A stretch of DNA of 38,118 nucleotides. Source: Candidatus Omnitrophota bacterium. GTDB lineage: Bacteria; Omnitrophota; Gorgyraeia; JAHIPI01. Of this stretch, positions 1 to 9,889 are shown one piece after another (positions within the stretch are counted from its first letter, which is position 1; every line of letters starts with the position of its first letter). The position numbers and the translations under genes were made by a program. The stretch covers positions 1 through 38,118 of the forward strand of contig JAFGFD010000135.1 of NCBI GenBank assembly GCA_016931215.1, given 5' to 3'. The notes beneath the pieces were generated by a model. The model was not told where the DNA came from, ran no database searches, and saw only the letters and a program-made list of their open reading frames with translations.

Positions 1-393
1 AAAATAGCTGTGAAATACATGGCCGTGGAACGTATGTATTATAACAGGGACTCCGGCTAAGATAGCCGCAATCCTTCCTATCGCCCCGGCCTTTGCCGTA
101 TGCGTATGAATTATATCCGGCCTATTCTTCTTCAAATATCTACAAATCTTCCATAACCCTTTTATGTCTTTTACTATATCTACTTCGCGTTGTAATTCCG
201 CTATCAATATAGGCTCTATCCCCTGCTCGGCCACCAGATATGTCATGTCGCCCTCGTTCTCGCATATAGCCCCTGTCAAGAGCGTTGAATCGAACTTATC
301 TCTGTTTAAACCTGTCGTTAAGAGAGCGGCCTGTATGGCCGGCCCACCTATATTCATGCGCGTAATAATTCTTATTACCTTAATCTTTTCCAT
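1..393 (-). CDS. Glycosyltransferase family 4, N-terminal part (truncated by left window edge)
   Basis: Reverse-complement translation from ATG at 393 reads MEKIKVIRIITRMNIGGPAIQAALLTTGLN...PDIIHTHTAKAGAIGRIAAILAGVPVIIHTFHGHVFH, typical of a GT4 N-terminal domain; open through position 1. Not in the supplied ORF track because it is partial. Confidence 0.85.
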   Translation of the reverse strand, partial: MEKIKVIRIITRMNIGGPAIQAALLTTGLNRDKFDSTLLTGAICENEGDMTYLVAEQGIEPILIAELQREVDIVKDIKGLWKICRYLKKNRPDIIHTHTAKAGAIGRIAAILAGVPVIIHTFHGHVFHSYF

Positions 394-1500
394 GGGCGTC
401 AAGCAGTTCTTCGTAAAGCCTTTTGGTATCGGAGACTGTTCTCTTTATATTGAACCTTTCATTTGTGTAAGTCGCGGCATTCCGCGATAAACGGTCCCTT
501 AATGATTTGTCATTGAACAAGATTTCAATGGCCTCGGAAAGCGTCTTACTCTCCCTCGGCGGAACTATCAGACCTGTATCATTATTGGCCAATGCCTCCG
601 TGACACCTCCTACGTCAGTGGCGACGACGGCTAGACCCGCGGCCATCGCTTCCAGGAGGGCATTGGGCAGACCCTCCCAAATCGAAGGCAAGACGAAGAT
701 ATCAGCCGCTTTTAAAAGCCTGTTTACATCGTCCCTTCTTCCCAGCAAAGCTACTCTATCCACCAGGTCCATTTTGGTTATTTGCCTTTCCAATCTTCTT
801 CTTTCCCTGCCCGAACCTGCGATTACAGATTTAAAGTCATAGCCCCTTTGTTTCAATATCCGGAGGGCTTCAAGCAAGTAGATATGCCCCTTTTTTTTCT
901 CGAGGTTACTTACCGTCAATATGAAATAAGTGTCCTGCCCGAGGCCTATTTCTTTTCTCAGGCGCAAATTATCCGCCGTATCATCTTCGGTAAGCTCGAG
1001 CCCATTATAGATAACTTTTATTTTATCTTCTCTGGTCACCCCTTTCTTGACATGTGCCCTTCCGACTTCTCTTGAAACCGCGGTGACTTTACTGACACAA
1101 AAATCGGTCAAACGCAATGACATCTCACGAAATTTACCGCCTATGTTCTCGTTGCGTAACGAGGATATGACAATGGGGACTCCCGATATCCTCGCCGCTA
1201 TTCTACCCAATATGTCCGCGTGAAAGAGGTAATTATGTACTATGTTGGGCCTTTCCGATTTTAGAATCGATATCAAGCGCGGAAGCGAGGCTACAAAACT
1301 GATCTTATTGACACCCAAAGTATAGACCTTCACGCCTTCACTTTCTATCTTTTCCCTCAAAGGCGTGTTGGGGAGCAACGATACAACGAAATGAGAAAAC
1401 CGGCTATCTTCAAAGTTGCGAAGCACTTTAAGCAGCATGTATTCCGCACCGCCTATATCTAAATCTGTTATTATATGAGCCACTTTAACTTGAGCCACGT
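380..1500 (-). CDS. Glycosyltransferase family 4 (GT-B)
   Basis: ORF 380..1564; likely GTG start near 1500 (VAQVKVAHIITDLDIGGAEYML). Contains GGAE N-terminal motif and PSIWEGLPNALLEAMAAGLAVVATDVGG C-terminal motif. Confidence 0.88.
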
Positions 1501-2708
1501 TTATGCCTCTCGAATAAGTCCCGATATAAAAGCATATATCTGTCCGCGATAAGCCCCCAGTCATACGATTCCGCCCTCTTCAGCGCATTTTCCGACAGCC
1601 TTCTTGCCAGGTTTACGTCAGAAAATATCGACGAGATGGACCTGGTCATGCCGTCGATATCGCCCACCCGATTTTTTAGACCATCTTGCCCCTCAATGAC
1701 CATATCATCGACACCCGGGGCATCTGTAGTCACTATCGGAAGTCCGGCCGCCATAGCTTCTATTATAACTTTGGCAAAAAGCTCTATCATCGTAGGATAT
1801 ACGAATATATCGCTTGCCTTATAATAGCGAATAAGCTTAGGAGAAGGTATTACGGGCTCGCCGCTCGCGGCGATCTCCACCTTAAGGTCCTTTGTAATAA
1901 TAAGGTTCTGGACGCCGTGCTTTATTGCCTGGGATTTAATGCTTTCACACCCTTTGCCTATCAACAGCCAGCGGAACAAAAGCCCCTTATCCGACAACCT
2001 CCTGGCGATTTGCGGTATATACAAGAAGCCCTTCTTCGGATGGTTTCTGCCGACCGAGATTATCAATTTAGTCTTATCGTCAATGCCCAATTCTCTTCTT
2101 GTCTTTTCTCTCTCCACTTCAACTCTAAAGGCGCCATAATCCACGCCGTTAGGTATGATATTTATCTTATCGCCTGAGATCCCGAGATCTTTCAGTTCTT
2201 TCGTAAACGAATTATTCGCCGTGATAATAGCGTCGAACTTTTTATAATTCTCTTTAACTGCATTATCAACCTTCCTGTCCAGCCTATAACCGTACTTGAT
2301 GTCGGCGGACATCTGTATGTCTTCTCCGGCACAGCGTAAGATAGACGGGATATTTTCCGCATTGAAATAATCCGCAGAGGCAGCGCCTAAAGGATATCCG
2401 ATGGTGACCTGCCAGATGTCGAAGGAATATCTTCTTTGAATATCGCGCAATACCGCGCCAAGGATCTTTTTACCCAAAGCAAAATTATAAAAAATCAGTT
2501 TATAGATTATAGGATTGATCCGGAGAACATCATAATCATATTTAGTGTCGTACTTCCATTTCTTGCCCGGTGTAATAACAATGGCGCCATGCCCCTTTCC
2601 GGCGACAGACGTAGCGAGTCTGTGCACAAAGACCTGCGCCCCTCCGACGCTGGGAAGATAGTTGGAAATAAGATAAGCTATCTTTAATCTGCTATTATCC
2701 GTCTTCAC
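1485..2708 (-). CDS. Glycosyltransferase family 4 (GT-B)
   Basis: ORF 1485..2708: YLPSVGGAQVFVHRLA, FVYPTMIELFAKVIIEAMAAGLPIVTTDAPG. Confidence 0.88.
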   Translation of the reverse strand: MKTDNSRLKIAYLISNYLPSVGGAQVFVHRLATSVAGKGHGAIVITPGKKWKYDTKYDYDVLRINPIIYKLIFYNFALGKKILGAVLRDIQRRYSFDIWQVTIGYPLGAASADYFNAENIPSILRCAGEDIQMSADIKYGYRLDRKVDNAVKENYKKFDAIITANNSFTKELKDLGISGDKINIIPNGVDYGAFRVEVEREKTRRELGIDDKTKLIISVGRNHPKKGFLYIPQIARRLSDKGLLFRWLLIGKGCESIKSQAIKHGVQNLIITKDLKVEIAASGEPVIPSPKLIRYYKASDIFVYPTMIELFAKVIIEAMAAGLPIVTTDAPGVDDMVIEGQDGLKNRVGDIDGMTRSISSIFSDVNLARRLSENALKRAESYDWGLIADRYMLLYRDLFERHKRGSS

Positions 2709-3445
2709 ACATACCTTTTTTTCAATATAAATATTGCGCTGGAACAGAGCCCCTTATTCGCGAGCAGCCTCACAGTGGGCACTATTGGAAATTCGGAAGG
2801 CGCATATAACAAAAGCGGGTCGACGGTCATGACCTCGAATCCCCCTTCTTCGAACAGGCCTTTCCAATTTCCTATTTTAAAGGCATTGAAGCAACTCATA
2901 AAGCCCTCACGCCAGCCGTGTCCGACAGGCAAGACCTTCTTCCAGCCGGTTCTTTGCCTCAGGTCCATCTCGGGGCGGTCCCCGCGTCTGGCCTTTCTGC
3001 TTTTCTTGAATAACTTTCCCAGGGCGTTATAGGCCTGCGCGGGTATCGACAACAAAAGCCATATGTTGGTCGGTACGGCAAAAGCATATACGCAGTCGCC
3101 TCTCCCTATCCTTTTAAGTTCCGCAAAGGCTTTTTTAACATCCTCGATATGTTCTAAAACATGGTTCGAAAAGACCAGATCAAAGCTATCCGATGCAAAC
3201 GGGGCGTCCTTTATGTCGCATACAACATGTGCCGTGCCATTTTCTGACCTCTCGCTGACATATATATCGGAAGTTATGACATTCCCGAGTCTCTTCAAAT
3301 ACGGGATCTGATATCCGTCACCCGAGCCGAACTCGAGTATTTGGATCCTTGTGCCTGTCTTCAAAAAGGGCTTGATCGCTCCGATTGCAAAATTCATCTC
3401 GGCCTTTCTCTTTCTCTCCCTATGTGCTGTTTCAAAATTTAGCAT
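2705..3445 (-). CDS. Class I SAM-dependent methyltransferase
   Basis: ORF 2705..3445: ILEFGSGDGYQIPYLKRLG and FDLVFSNHVLEHIEDVKKAFAELKRIG motifs. Confidence 0.85.
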   Translation of the reverse strand: MLNFETAHRERKRKAEMNFAIGAIKPFLKTGTRIQILEFGSGDGYQIPYLKRLGNVITSDIYVSERSENGTAHVVCDIKDAPFASDSFDLVFSNHVLEHIEDVKKAFAELKRIGRGDCVYAFAVPTNIWLLLSIPAQAYNALGKLFKKSRKARRGDRPEMDLRQRTGWKKVLPVGHGWREGFMSCFNAFKIGNWKGLFEEGGFEVMTVDPLLLYAPSEFPIVPTVRLLANKGLCSSAIFILKKRYV

Positions 3446-3460
3446 AATCCCAAAAGCCGT

Positions 3461-4570
3461 TCATGAATCAATCATGGTAAGCAATCTCTCGCAAAATTCC
3501 GACCGGCCCCCTCCATAAAGATAATATCTATACCTATCCTGTGCCTTTTTGCTGACGTATTCCAATCTCGCGCGATCTCTCAAGACGCACGATAGTTTAT
3601 CGACCAGATCTTCCAGCCCCCAAGAAAAAGAAATATAAGTCTCTCCATCGTCATATAAATGCGGCCAAGTCTCCATGTGGGACATATCCTGCTTAAAAAG
3701 TAATGCCCCCTGTATTATAATGTCGAAATCGCGGCAACTTATCTCGCCCCAGCCAAAAGGGCTGACGGCAACTTTTGTGTCGGCCAATTCCTTTAAATAG
3801 CGACTTCTTCTCACCTTTTGAGTCTTGACATCAAACTCTATTCTTAAAATATCGCTGATAACCTGCCTCTGATATCTTACGGTATCTCTCGAATGAGACA
3901 GTCCCAGCCTGCCGTTTATGTCTATCGACCTATTGCTAAGACAATCTGCAAATCTCACAGTGTAATCGGTCTTTAAAAGCAGGCCGCATCTCATGCGGCC
4001 GACCCATTCATCGTAGATATAGTTGTACCTACCCCATTCATTCAAGGCGCTGTTCCACGACACTCCGAGCTTATATTCAAACTCCTCTCTAAGAGGTGTC
4101 TCTACCGAAACACTCCCGGATGCATCGGACTCGCCCTTATCTGTAATATTAAATTTATTTTTGTAAAAATCCGTATAAATTCTGTTTCCATAGAAAGAAC
4201 GCCTGTAGAGCGATTTATCCTTCAGGATCTGGCTCTTATAATACCCGTCCACGTACGGCAAAATGTTAAACTGTGTCGTACCCGTACTGTCATTCGTGTC
4301 GAACCACAATATCTTGCCCGTCTTTTTTCTGAAAGAAGACAGCAGGTCATAAAGCTGACCGTACCTCCCGCTGTGCCATGTTTTGAAAAATTTACTGTTT
4401 ATAAACAAAATATCGCAGTCGCCTATCTTCTTGGAAAGCGAGTCAAAAAAATTGATACTTATTCCCTTTTCATCGAAAAAATCCTTGTTTATCAACAGCG
4501 GGTAGTTCAATGCATGGGAATTGGGCGATCTATATTCCGTCAATACAAATAAACGTCTTTTATCCTTCAT
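3461..4570 (-). CDS. Uncharacterised protein, probable glycosyltransferase-like C-terminal domain
   Basis: ORF 3461..4570; VSPFGWGEISCRDFDIIIQGALLFKQDMSHMETWPHLYDDGETYISF resembles C-terminal motifs of exostosin/GT1-like proteins; embedded in a glycan locus. Confidence 0.6.
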   Translation of the reverse strand: MKDKRRLFVLTEYRSPNSHALNYPLLINKDFFDEKGISINFFDSLSKKIGDCDILFINSKFFKTWHSGRYGQLYDLLSSFRKKTGKILWFDTNDSTGTTQFNILPYVDGYYKSQILKDKSLYRRSFYGNRIYTDFYKNKFNITDKGESDASGSVSVETPLREEFEYKLGVSWNSALNEWGRYNYIYDEWVGRMRCGLLLKTDYTVRFADCLSNRSIDINGRLGLSHSRDTVRYQRQVISDILRIEFDVKTQKVRRSRYLKELADTKVAVSPFGWGEISCRDFDIIIQGALLFKQDMSHMETWPHLYDDGETYISFSWGLEDLVDKLSCVLRDRARLEYVSKKAQDRYRYYLYGGGRSEFCERLLTMIDS

Positions 4571-4658
4571 ATTAGCGATAAATCAGGTTGGGGCCCGTTC
4601 TACATTGGGCGTTTTGGTGCTTCCCTCCGGGCATCATTCGATTTCGCCCGCTATTGAC

Positions 4659-5774
4659 TCAATTGCAGGCCTTCAGGCCCTTTTTTAATTTATCGATGAC
4701 ATACCTTTGTTCGTCATCTTTAATCTCGGGAAACAGGGGTAACGCCAATGTCTCGGTCGATGCCGCCTCGGCTTCGGGAAAATCGCCTTTTTTATACCCC
4801 AAGTCTTTGTAGCACTCCTGTAGATGGACCGGCAGCGGATAATATACCCTCGATTCTATCCCGTTATCGTTTAGAAACTTCATAAGCCCGTCTCTCTTTC
4901 GCTTCTCGACCCTGATTATGTAAAGATGATATACATGTCTGCCTTTATTCGCTTCCGATGGTGTCTCTACGAGCCCCTTCAGTTCCTCGTCATATCTCTT
5001 CGCTACCCTTCGCCTTCTTTCATTCCAATCGTCAAGCTTCTTGAGTTTTACAGTAAGGATGGTCGCCTGTAGATTATCCAATCTTGAATTAAAGCCGATT
5101 ATGGAATGATGGTATTTCTCGCTGGTTCCGTGCACTCTCAGCAAACGAAGTTTTTTATAGAGCCCTCCGTCATTGACGAGAATCATGCCGCCGTCTCCAA
5201 ACGCGCCGAGATTTTTACTCGGGAAAAAGCTTAAACAGCCCGCGTCGCCGAATGAGCCGACTTTTTTGTCATTATATGTCGCCCCGATTGCCTGCGCTGT
5301 GTCTTCTATTACCTTGAGATTATGCCTCCCGGCGATATCCATTATCCGATCCATGTCACACGGGTTTCCGAAAAGATGAACGGGGATTATTGCCTTGGTA
5401 CGAGGCGTAACCGCTTCCTCTATCTTACCGGGATCTATATTGTATGTATCTCTGTCGATATCGGCAAATACGGGCCTTGCTCCTACTCTTGAGATGGATT
5501 CCGCTGTAGCGATAAATGTAGCCGGCGTCGTGATGACTTCATCTCCTTTGCCTATGCCCAGGGCGGTGAGCGCCAAAATGAGCGCTTCCGTGCCCGAGCC
5601 AACTCCTACGGCGTATCGAGCGTCGCAGTAGGCGGCTATCTCTCTTTCAAAAATCTCAGTCTCTTTACCGAGAATAAATTTACTGGAACTGGCGATCTCG
5701 GTTATAGCGTCATCGATCTTTGTTTTTAACTGATCGTATTGAACCTGTATGTTCATTAAAGGGACTTTCATCAA
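4659..5774 (-). CDS. DegT/DnrJ/EryC1/StrS family PLP-dependent sugar aminotransferase
   Basis: ORF 4659..5774: VGVGSGTEALILALTALGIGKGDEVITTPATFIATAESI, EDTAQAIGATY, SFFPSKNLGAFGDGGM. Confidence 0.92.
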   Translation of the reverse strand: MMKVPLMNIQVQYDQLKTKIDDAITEIASSSKFILGKETEIFEREIAAYCDARYAVGVGSGTEALILALTALGIGKGDEVITTPATFIATAESISRVGARPVFADIDRDTYNIDPGKIEEAVTPRTKAIIPVHLFGNPCDMDRIMDIAGRHNLKVIEDTAQAIGATYNDKKVGSFGDAGCLSFFPSKNLGAFGDGGMILVNDGGLYKKLRLLRVHGTSEKYHHSIIGFNSRLDNLQATILTVKLKKLDDWNERRRRVAKRYDEELKGLVETPSEANKGRHVYHLYIIRVEKRKRDGLMKFLNDNGIESRVYYPLPVHLQECYKDLGYKKGDFPEAEAASTETLALPLFPEIKDDEQRYVIDKLKKGLKACN

Positions 5775-5799
5775 CTTCTCCTTGATTTAACGGTTGCAA

Positions 5800-5853
5800 G
5801 GGATCAGGCCTTCATTCTTTAAAAAACGTGTCTAAACGTGAAGACCTGATCCC
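5800..5853. repeat. REP/RAYT-like palindromic element (imperfect inverted repeat)
   Basis: GGGATCAGGcCTTCA (5800-5814) pairs with TGAAGaCCTGATCCC (5839-5853) at 14/15 positions; A5799/T5854 extends it. Lies just after the stop of the upstream GT2 gene. Confidence 0.75.
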
Positions 5854-5857
5854 TATC

Positions 5858-6631
5858 TTATTTTCTTACATCACAGGGAAGGACATCCTTCCACTTCTTT
5901 TTAAATATCGCGCTGTTTCTATTATACAGCTTGAGGTCATTCGGTACTAAATCCTTATAAAAATCCGATCTCCTCGTAGTCCCGCCGTTGCCGACATGGA
6001 ATCCGAGTACATTCACGGCAACATTTCTATAGCCAGCCTTGAGGCTAGACAGAGAAAAGTCCATGTCGTAAAAATGCATCATTCCGTATGTCTCGTCCAG
6101 AATGCCTATCTTCTCTACAAAACTCTTTGCAAAAACAAAGCACATGCCGTCGCAAACGGCTATATCCGCCACCTCTTCTTTCATGGGCGGATTCAGGCCT
6201 ATACTCAAAAGATTGTGCTTTAGCGTGTCCTCGTCACAGGAACAATTTTTGCGTATATACTGCCTGCCGGCTAAACACGCTATGCCTATGGACGGATCTT
6301 TCTTCATTATCGATACAATCTTACCGAGCCAACCTTTTTCAAATATGACGACATCATTATGCATCTGGCAAATATAGTCATATTTGCTTTGCCTTATCCC
6401 CTGGTTTACCGCGAGGATAGGGCCAAGATTAGCATCATTGCGAATATAGTTAATATCCAGCTCTCTTGACAGGTCCTTAATGTATTCCTGGGTACCGTCC
6501 GTCGAGCCGTTATCAACTATCACCAACTCAAAAGGAACAACGGTATTCTTCACTATATAATCCAAGCACAATCTTGTAAAGCCAAGCATATTGCATACGG
6601 CTATTACTATGCTAACGCCATCATTTTTCAT
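5858..6631 (-). CDS. Glycosyltransferase family 2
   Basis: ORF 5858..6631: VSIVIAVCNMLGFTRLCLDYIVKNTVVPFELVIVDNGSTDGTQEYI, YICQMHNDVVIF. Confidence 0.9.
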   Translation of the reverse strand: MKNDGVSIVIAVCNMLGFTRLCLDYIVKNTVVPFELVIVDNGSTDGTQEYIKDLSRELDINYIRNDANLGPILAVNQGIRQSKYDYICQMHNDVVIFEKGWLGKIVSIMKKDPSIGIACLAGRQYIRKNCSCDEDTLKHNLLSIGLNPPMKEEVADIAVCDGMCFVFAKSFVEKIGILDETYGMMHFYDMDFSLSSLKAGYRNVAVNVLGFHVGNGGTTRRSDFYKDLVPNDLKLYNRNSAIFKKKWKDVLPCDVRK

Positions 6632-6669
6632 GTTATTGATTTAACCTCGTCATCTACCGTGGGATTAGA

Positions 6670-7599
6670 TCATTTCTTCCTAAACCAATCGATAGCAAGT
6701 CTTAAACCGTCATCCAGCGGTATCTCGGGCGACCAGTTCAACTCTCTTTTGGCCAGGGTCGTATCAGGCTTCCTGGTCTTGGGATCGTCTATGGGCAGTT
6801 TTCTGTATTCTATACTGCTTTTAGACCCCGATAATTTTATGATTTTTTCAGCTATCTCCAACACGCTGATCTCGTTCGGATTGCCTATATTGACCGGTGA
6901 ACTAAGATTTGAACCCATCAAGTTGTAAATTCCCCGGATCGTGTCCGTTATATAACAAAAACTCCTTGTCTGCCTACCGTCTCCGAAGACCGTCAAAGGC
7001 TCGTCCTTCAATGCCTGTTCTATAAAAGTCGGTATGGCCCTCCCGTCGGATCTTCTCATCTTCGGGCCGTAGGTATTGAAGATGCGCGCGATCTTGACGT
7101 CAAGATTATGCGTGTGATGATAGGCCATGGTAAGGGCTTCGGCGAATCTCTTGCTCTCATCGTACACTCCGCGCGGACCGATGTGGTTTACATTACCCCA
7201 ATAACTCTCCGGTTGAGGGTGAACCTGAGGGTCGCCGTAGACTTCGCTTGTAGAAGCCAATAAGAACTTTGCATCATTCGCCTTAGCTACGCCGAGGGCA
7301 TTATGCGTACCGAGTGAACCGACTTTTAATGTCTGTATTGGATATTTATTATAATCGACGGGGCTCGCGGGAGATGCGAAATGCAAGACGTAATCCAATT
7401 TTTTTTCTATACCAATATATTTAGTCACGTCCTGCTTTATGAACTCAAACCTTTTTCTCTTTAGAAGATCCGTTATATTGTCAAGGTCGCCGGTAATCAA
7501 ATTGTCCATACATATGATTTCATATTCTTTGTCATGCAGATAATGACAAAGATGGCTTCCTATGAATCCCGCTCCGCCCGTTATCAAGACTCTTTTCAT
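6670..7599 (-). CDS. uxs: UDP-glucuronate decarboxylase (UDP-xylose synthase), extended SDR
   Basis: ORF 6670..7599: [101 protein letters not shown]. Confidence 0.9.
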   Translation of the reverse strand: MKRVLITGGAGFIGSHLCHYLHDKEYEIICMDNLITGDLDNITDLLKRKRFEFIKQDVTKYIGIEKKLDYVLHFASPASPVDYNKYPIQTLKVGSLGTHNALGVAKANDAKFLLASTSEVYGDPQVHPQPESYWGNVNHIGPRGVYDESKRFAEALTMAYHHTHNLDVKIARIFNTYGPKMRRSDGRAIPTFIEQALKDEPLTVFGDGRQTRSFCYITDTIRGIYNLMGSNLSSPVNIGNPNEISVLEIAEKIIKLSGSKSSIEYRKLPIDDPKTRKPDTTLAKRELNWSPEIPLDDGLRLAIDWFRKK

Positions 7600-7623
7600 C
7601 TAATCGCCTTTTCTTTTCGCGAC

Positions 7624-8568
7624 TTATAAAGTAACTTTTGACGACTGAAACCACTCTAAAGTCTTTTTGAGACCGTCGTCAAAATTTACTCTTGGGGATA
7701 TCTTAAGTATATTCTTCATCCTCGAGATATCGGCCAATGTCTTTTGTACGTCACCCTGCCTGGAAGGTGCAAACTCCGGCTTTATATGTTTATTCATGTA
7801 TCTGTTTAACTGCTCAATGATATATACTACGGAGTGAGTAGTCCCGCAAGCCACATTAAAGACTTCTCCGGCTGCGCCTTTTGCCTTGGCCGCTGCGAGA
7901 TTGGCATCCACCACATTATCTACATACGTAAAATCTCTCGTTTGAGTGCCGTCGCCTTCGATGATAGGGGCTTCTCCGGAGAGCATTCTGAATATGAAGA
8001 TCGGCACAACAGCCGAATATTTGGACTCCGGATTCTGCCTGGGTCCGAATACGTTAAAATACCTAAGGCTTGCCACTTCGAGGCCGAAAGTCCTGGTATA
8101 GGTATAACCGTAATATTCTCCCGTGAGTTTAGAAACAGCGTACGGAGAAATCGGCAAAGGGCAATACTCCTCTTTCTCCGGAAATTTATCGCAGTCCCCG
8201 TATACCGAACTCGAGGATGCATATACAACCCTCTTGACACCCGCTTCTCTAGACGCCATAAAAACATTCAAGGTGCCGCTTACATTAATATCGTTGGTAA
8301 GGCTCGGATCATCGACGGATTTAGGCACGCTCCTAAGGGCGGCCTGATGCAGAACAAAGTCAATTCCCTTGACGGCCTTCTTAACGGCATCGGGATCCCG
8401 TATGTCCTTTTCTATCAGCTCGATATCATCCATGAAAGGGGCTATGTGCTCGCGTTTGCCGGTTATGAAACTGTCCATAACCCGGACCGAGTGGCCTTCC
8501 TTAAGCAATCTTTCGACTATATTTGAACCTATGAAACCTGCGCCTCCCGTAACAAGGTATTTCTCCAT
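7624..8568 (-). CDS. UDP-N-acetylglucosamine (or uronate) 4-epimerase-like SDR (WbpP/TviC-like)
   Basis: ORF 7624..8568: [66 protein letters not shown]. Confidence 0.85.
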   Translation of the reverse strand: MEKYLVTGGAGFIGSNIVERLLKEGHSVRVMDSFITGKREHIAPFMDDIELIEKDIRDPDAVKKAVKGIDFVLHQAALRSVPKSVDDPSLTNDINVSGTLNVFMASREAGVKRVVYASSSSVYGDCDKFPEKEEYCPLPISPYAVSKLTGEYYGYTYTRTFGLEVASLRYFNVFGPRQNPESKYSAVVPIFIFRMLSGEAPIIEGDGTQTRDFTYVDNVVDANLAAAKAKGAAGEVFNVACGTTHSVVYIIEQLNRYMNKHIKPEFAPSRQGDVQKTLADISRMKNILKISPRVNFDDGLKKTLEWFQSSKVTL

Positions 8569-8581
8569 AATAACTCCTGTT

Positions 8582-9889
8582 TTAAAGCCTAATAATCTTC
8601 TTTGACACTATGCCTCTTTGTTTAAAGGCGTTTCTGGTGTCAAAAATCAATTTAGCGTCATTCTTAAGCTGTTTATAATCAAGTGAGCTATGGTCGGTAG
8701 CCAAAATAACACAATCCTGTTTCTTTAAAATATCATCCGTAATGCATAAAGATTTGAAAGTATGGCCGTCGACCCTCACCGTCGGGATATAAGGATCGTG
8801 GTATGAAACCTCGGCTTCTTCTTCTCGGAACAATCTCAATATCTCGAAAGAAGGCGATTCCCGCGTGTCATTTATATCTTTCTTATACGTAACGCCTAAT
8901 ATTAGTATCTTGCACCCCTTGACCGGCTTACGTTTTTTGTTGAGTGCGCTTATTACCCGATTCACTACGTACCTCGGCATCGAAGAATTTATGTTGTCGG
9001 CGATCTCTATAAACCTAGAATTGAAACCGTGTAAACTCGCCTTCCAAGACAGGTAGAGAGGGTCTATATTTATACAATGGCCCCCGATTCCGGGGCCAGG
9101 GTAAAACGGCATAAATCCGAAAGGCTTGGTCTTGGCAGCATCTATCACTTCCCAGACGTCGATGTGTAATGCTTCGCACATAAGGGCGAGTTCGTTTACA
9201 AGGCCTATATTGACACTTCTGAAGGTATTTTCCAGAAGTTTCGCCATCTCTGCCACTTTACTGGACGTCACCGGTATGACCTCTTCGACTATCTTCGAGT
9301 AAAGCTCTCTAGTCAGCATGGTGGATTTTCTCGTCACGCCGCCAACGACCTTCGGAATATTACTTGTAGTGTATGTCTTATTCCTCGGGTCGACGCGTTC
9401 CGGCGAAAACGCCAAAAAGAAATCCACGTCCTTTTTAAAACCGTCTTCCTCGAACTTGGGCAGAAGCATCTCCTCGGTGGTTCCGGGATAAGTCGTGCTT
9501 TCCAACACATAGAGCTGTCCCCGCTTTCTATTTTTAATGATATTTTTTATCGCCGACATTATGAAAGAGATGTCCGGCTCTTTCGTCTTTGACAGAGGCG
9601 TGGGCACGCATATAATAATGACATCCAACTGCTTGACTACGGAATAGTCGACGGTTGCGTCCAAAAACTTATTCGCGGTAAGTTCGGCGATGGTTTTCGT
9701 CGGGATATCCATAATATAGGACTTACCGTTTTTAATAGACTTGACTCTTTTTTGGCTGGTGTCTATCCCAGTAACTTCGAATTTCTGCTCCGCAAATAAA
9801 ACCGCCAGGGGTAACCCGACGTACCCCAAGCCTATGACTCCTATCTTGGCAGATTTATTAGCAATCTTACCCTTTATTTCCTTGTACAT
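8582..9889 (-). CDS. Nucleotide-sugar dehydrogenase, UDP-GlcNAc 6-dehydrogenase type (WbpA/TviB-like)
   Basis: ORF 8582..9889: IGVIGLGYVGLPLAVLFAEQ, LESTTYPGTTEE, FSPERVDPRNKTYTTSNIPKVVGG, FYPGPGIGGHCINIDPLYLSWKA. Confidence 0.9.
   Translation of the reverse strand: MYKEIKGKIANKSAKIGVIGLGYVGLPLAVLFAEQKFEVTGIDTSQKRVKSIKNGKSYIMDIPTKTIAELTANKFLDATVDYSVVKQLDVIIICVPTPLSKTKEPDISFIMSAIKNIIKNRKRGQLYVLESTTYPGTTEEMLLPKFEEDGFKKDVDFFLAFSPERVDPRNKTYTTSNIPKVVGGVTRKSTMLTRELYSKIVEEVIPVTSSKVAEMAKLLENTFRSVNIGLVNELALMCEALHIDVWEVIDAAKTKPFGFMPFYPGPGIGGHCINIDPLYLSWKASLHGFNSRFIEIADNINSSMPRYVVNRVISALNKKRKPVKGCKILILGVTYKKDINDTRESPSFEILRLFREEEAEVSYHDPYIPTVRVDGHTFKSLCITDDILKKQDCVILATDHSSLDYKQLKNDAKLIFDTRNAFKQRGIVSKKIIRL

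Noticed and set aside
5800-5853. Rho-independent terminator interpretation of the palindrome
   Set aside because: Loop is long (24 nt) and no U-tract follows on the transcribed strand; a REP-like element fits better.
7834-8526. 230-aa plus-strand ORF
   Set aside because: Antisense to the confident epimerase gene 7624..8568; no recognisable domain; typical shadow ORF.
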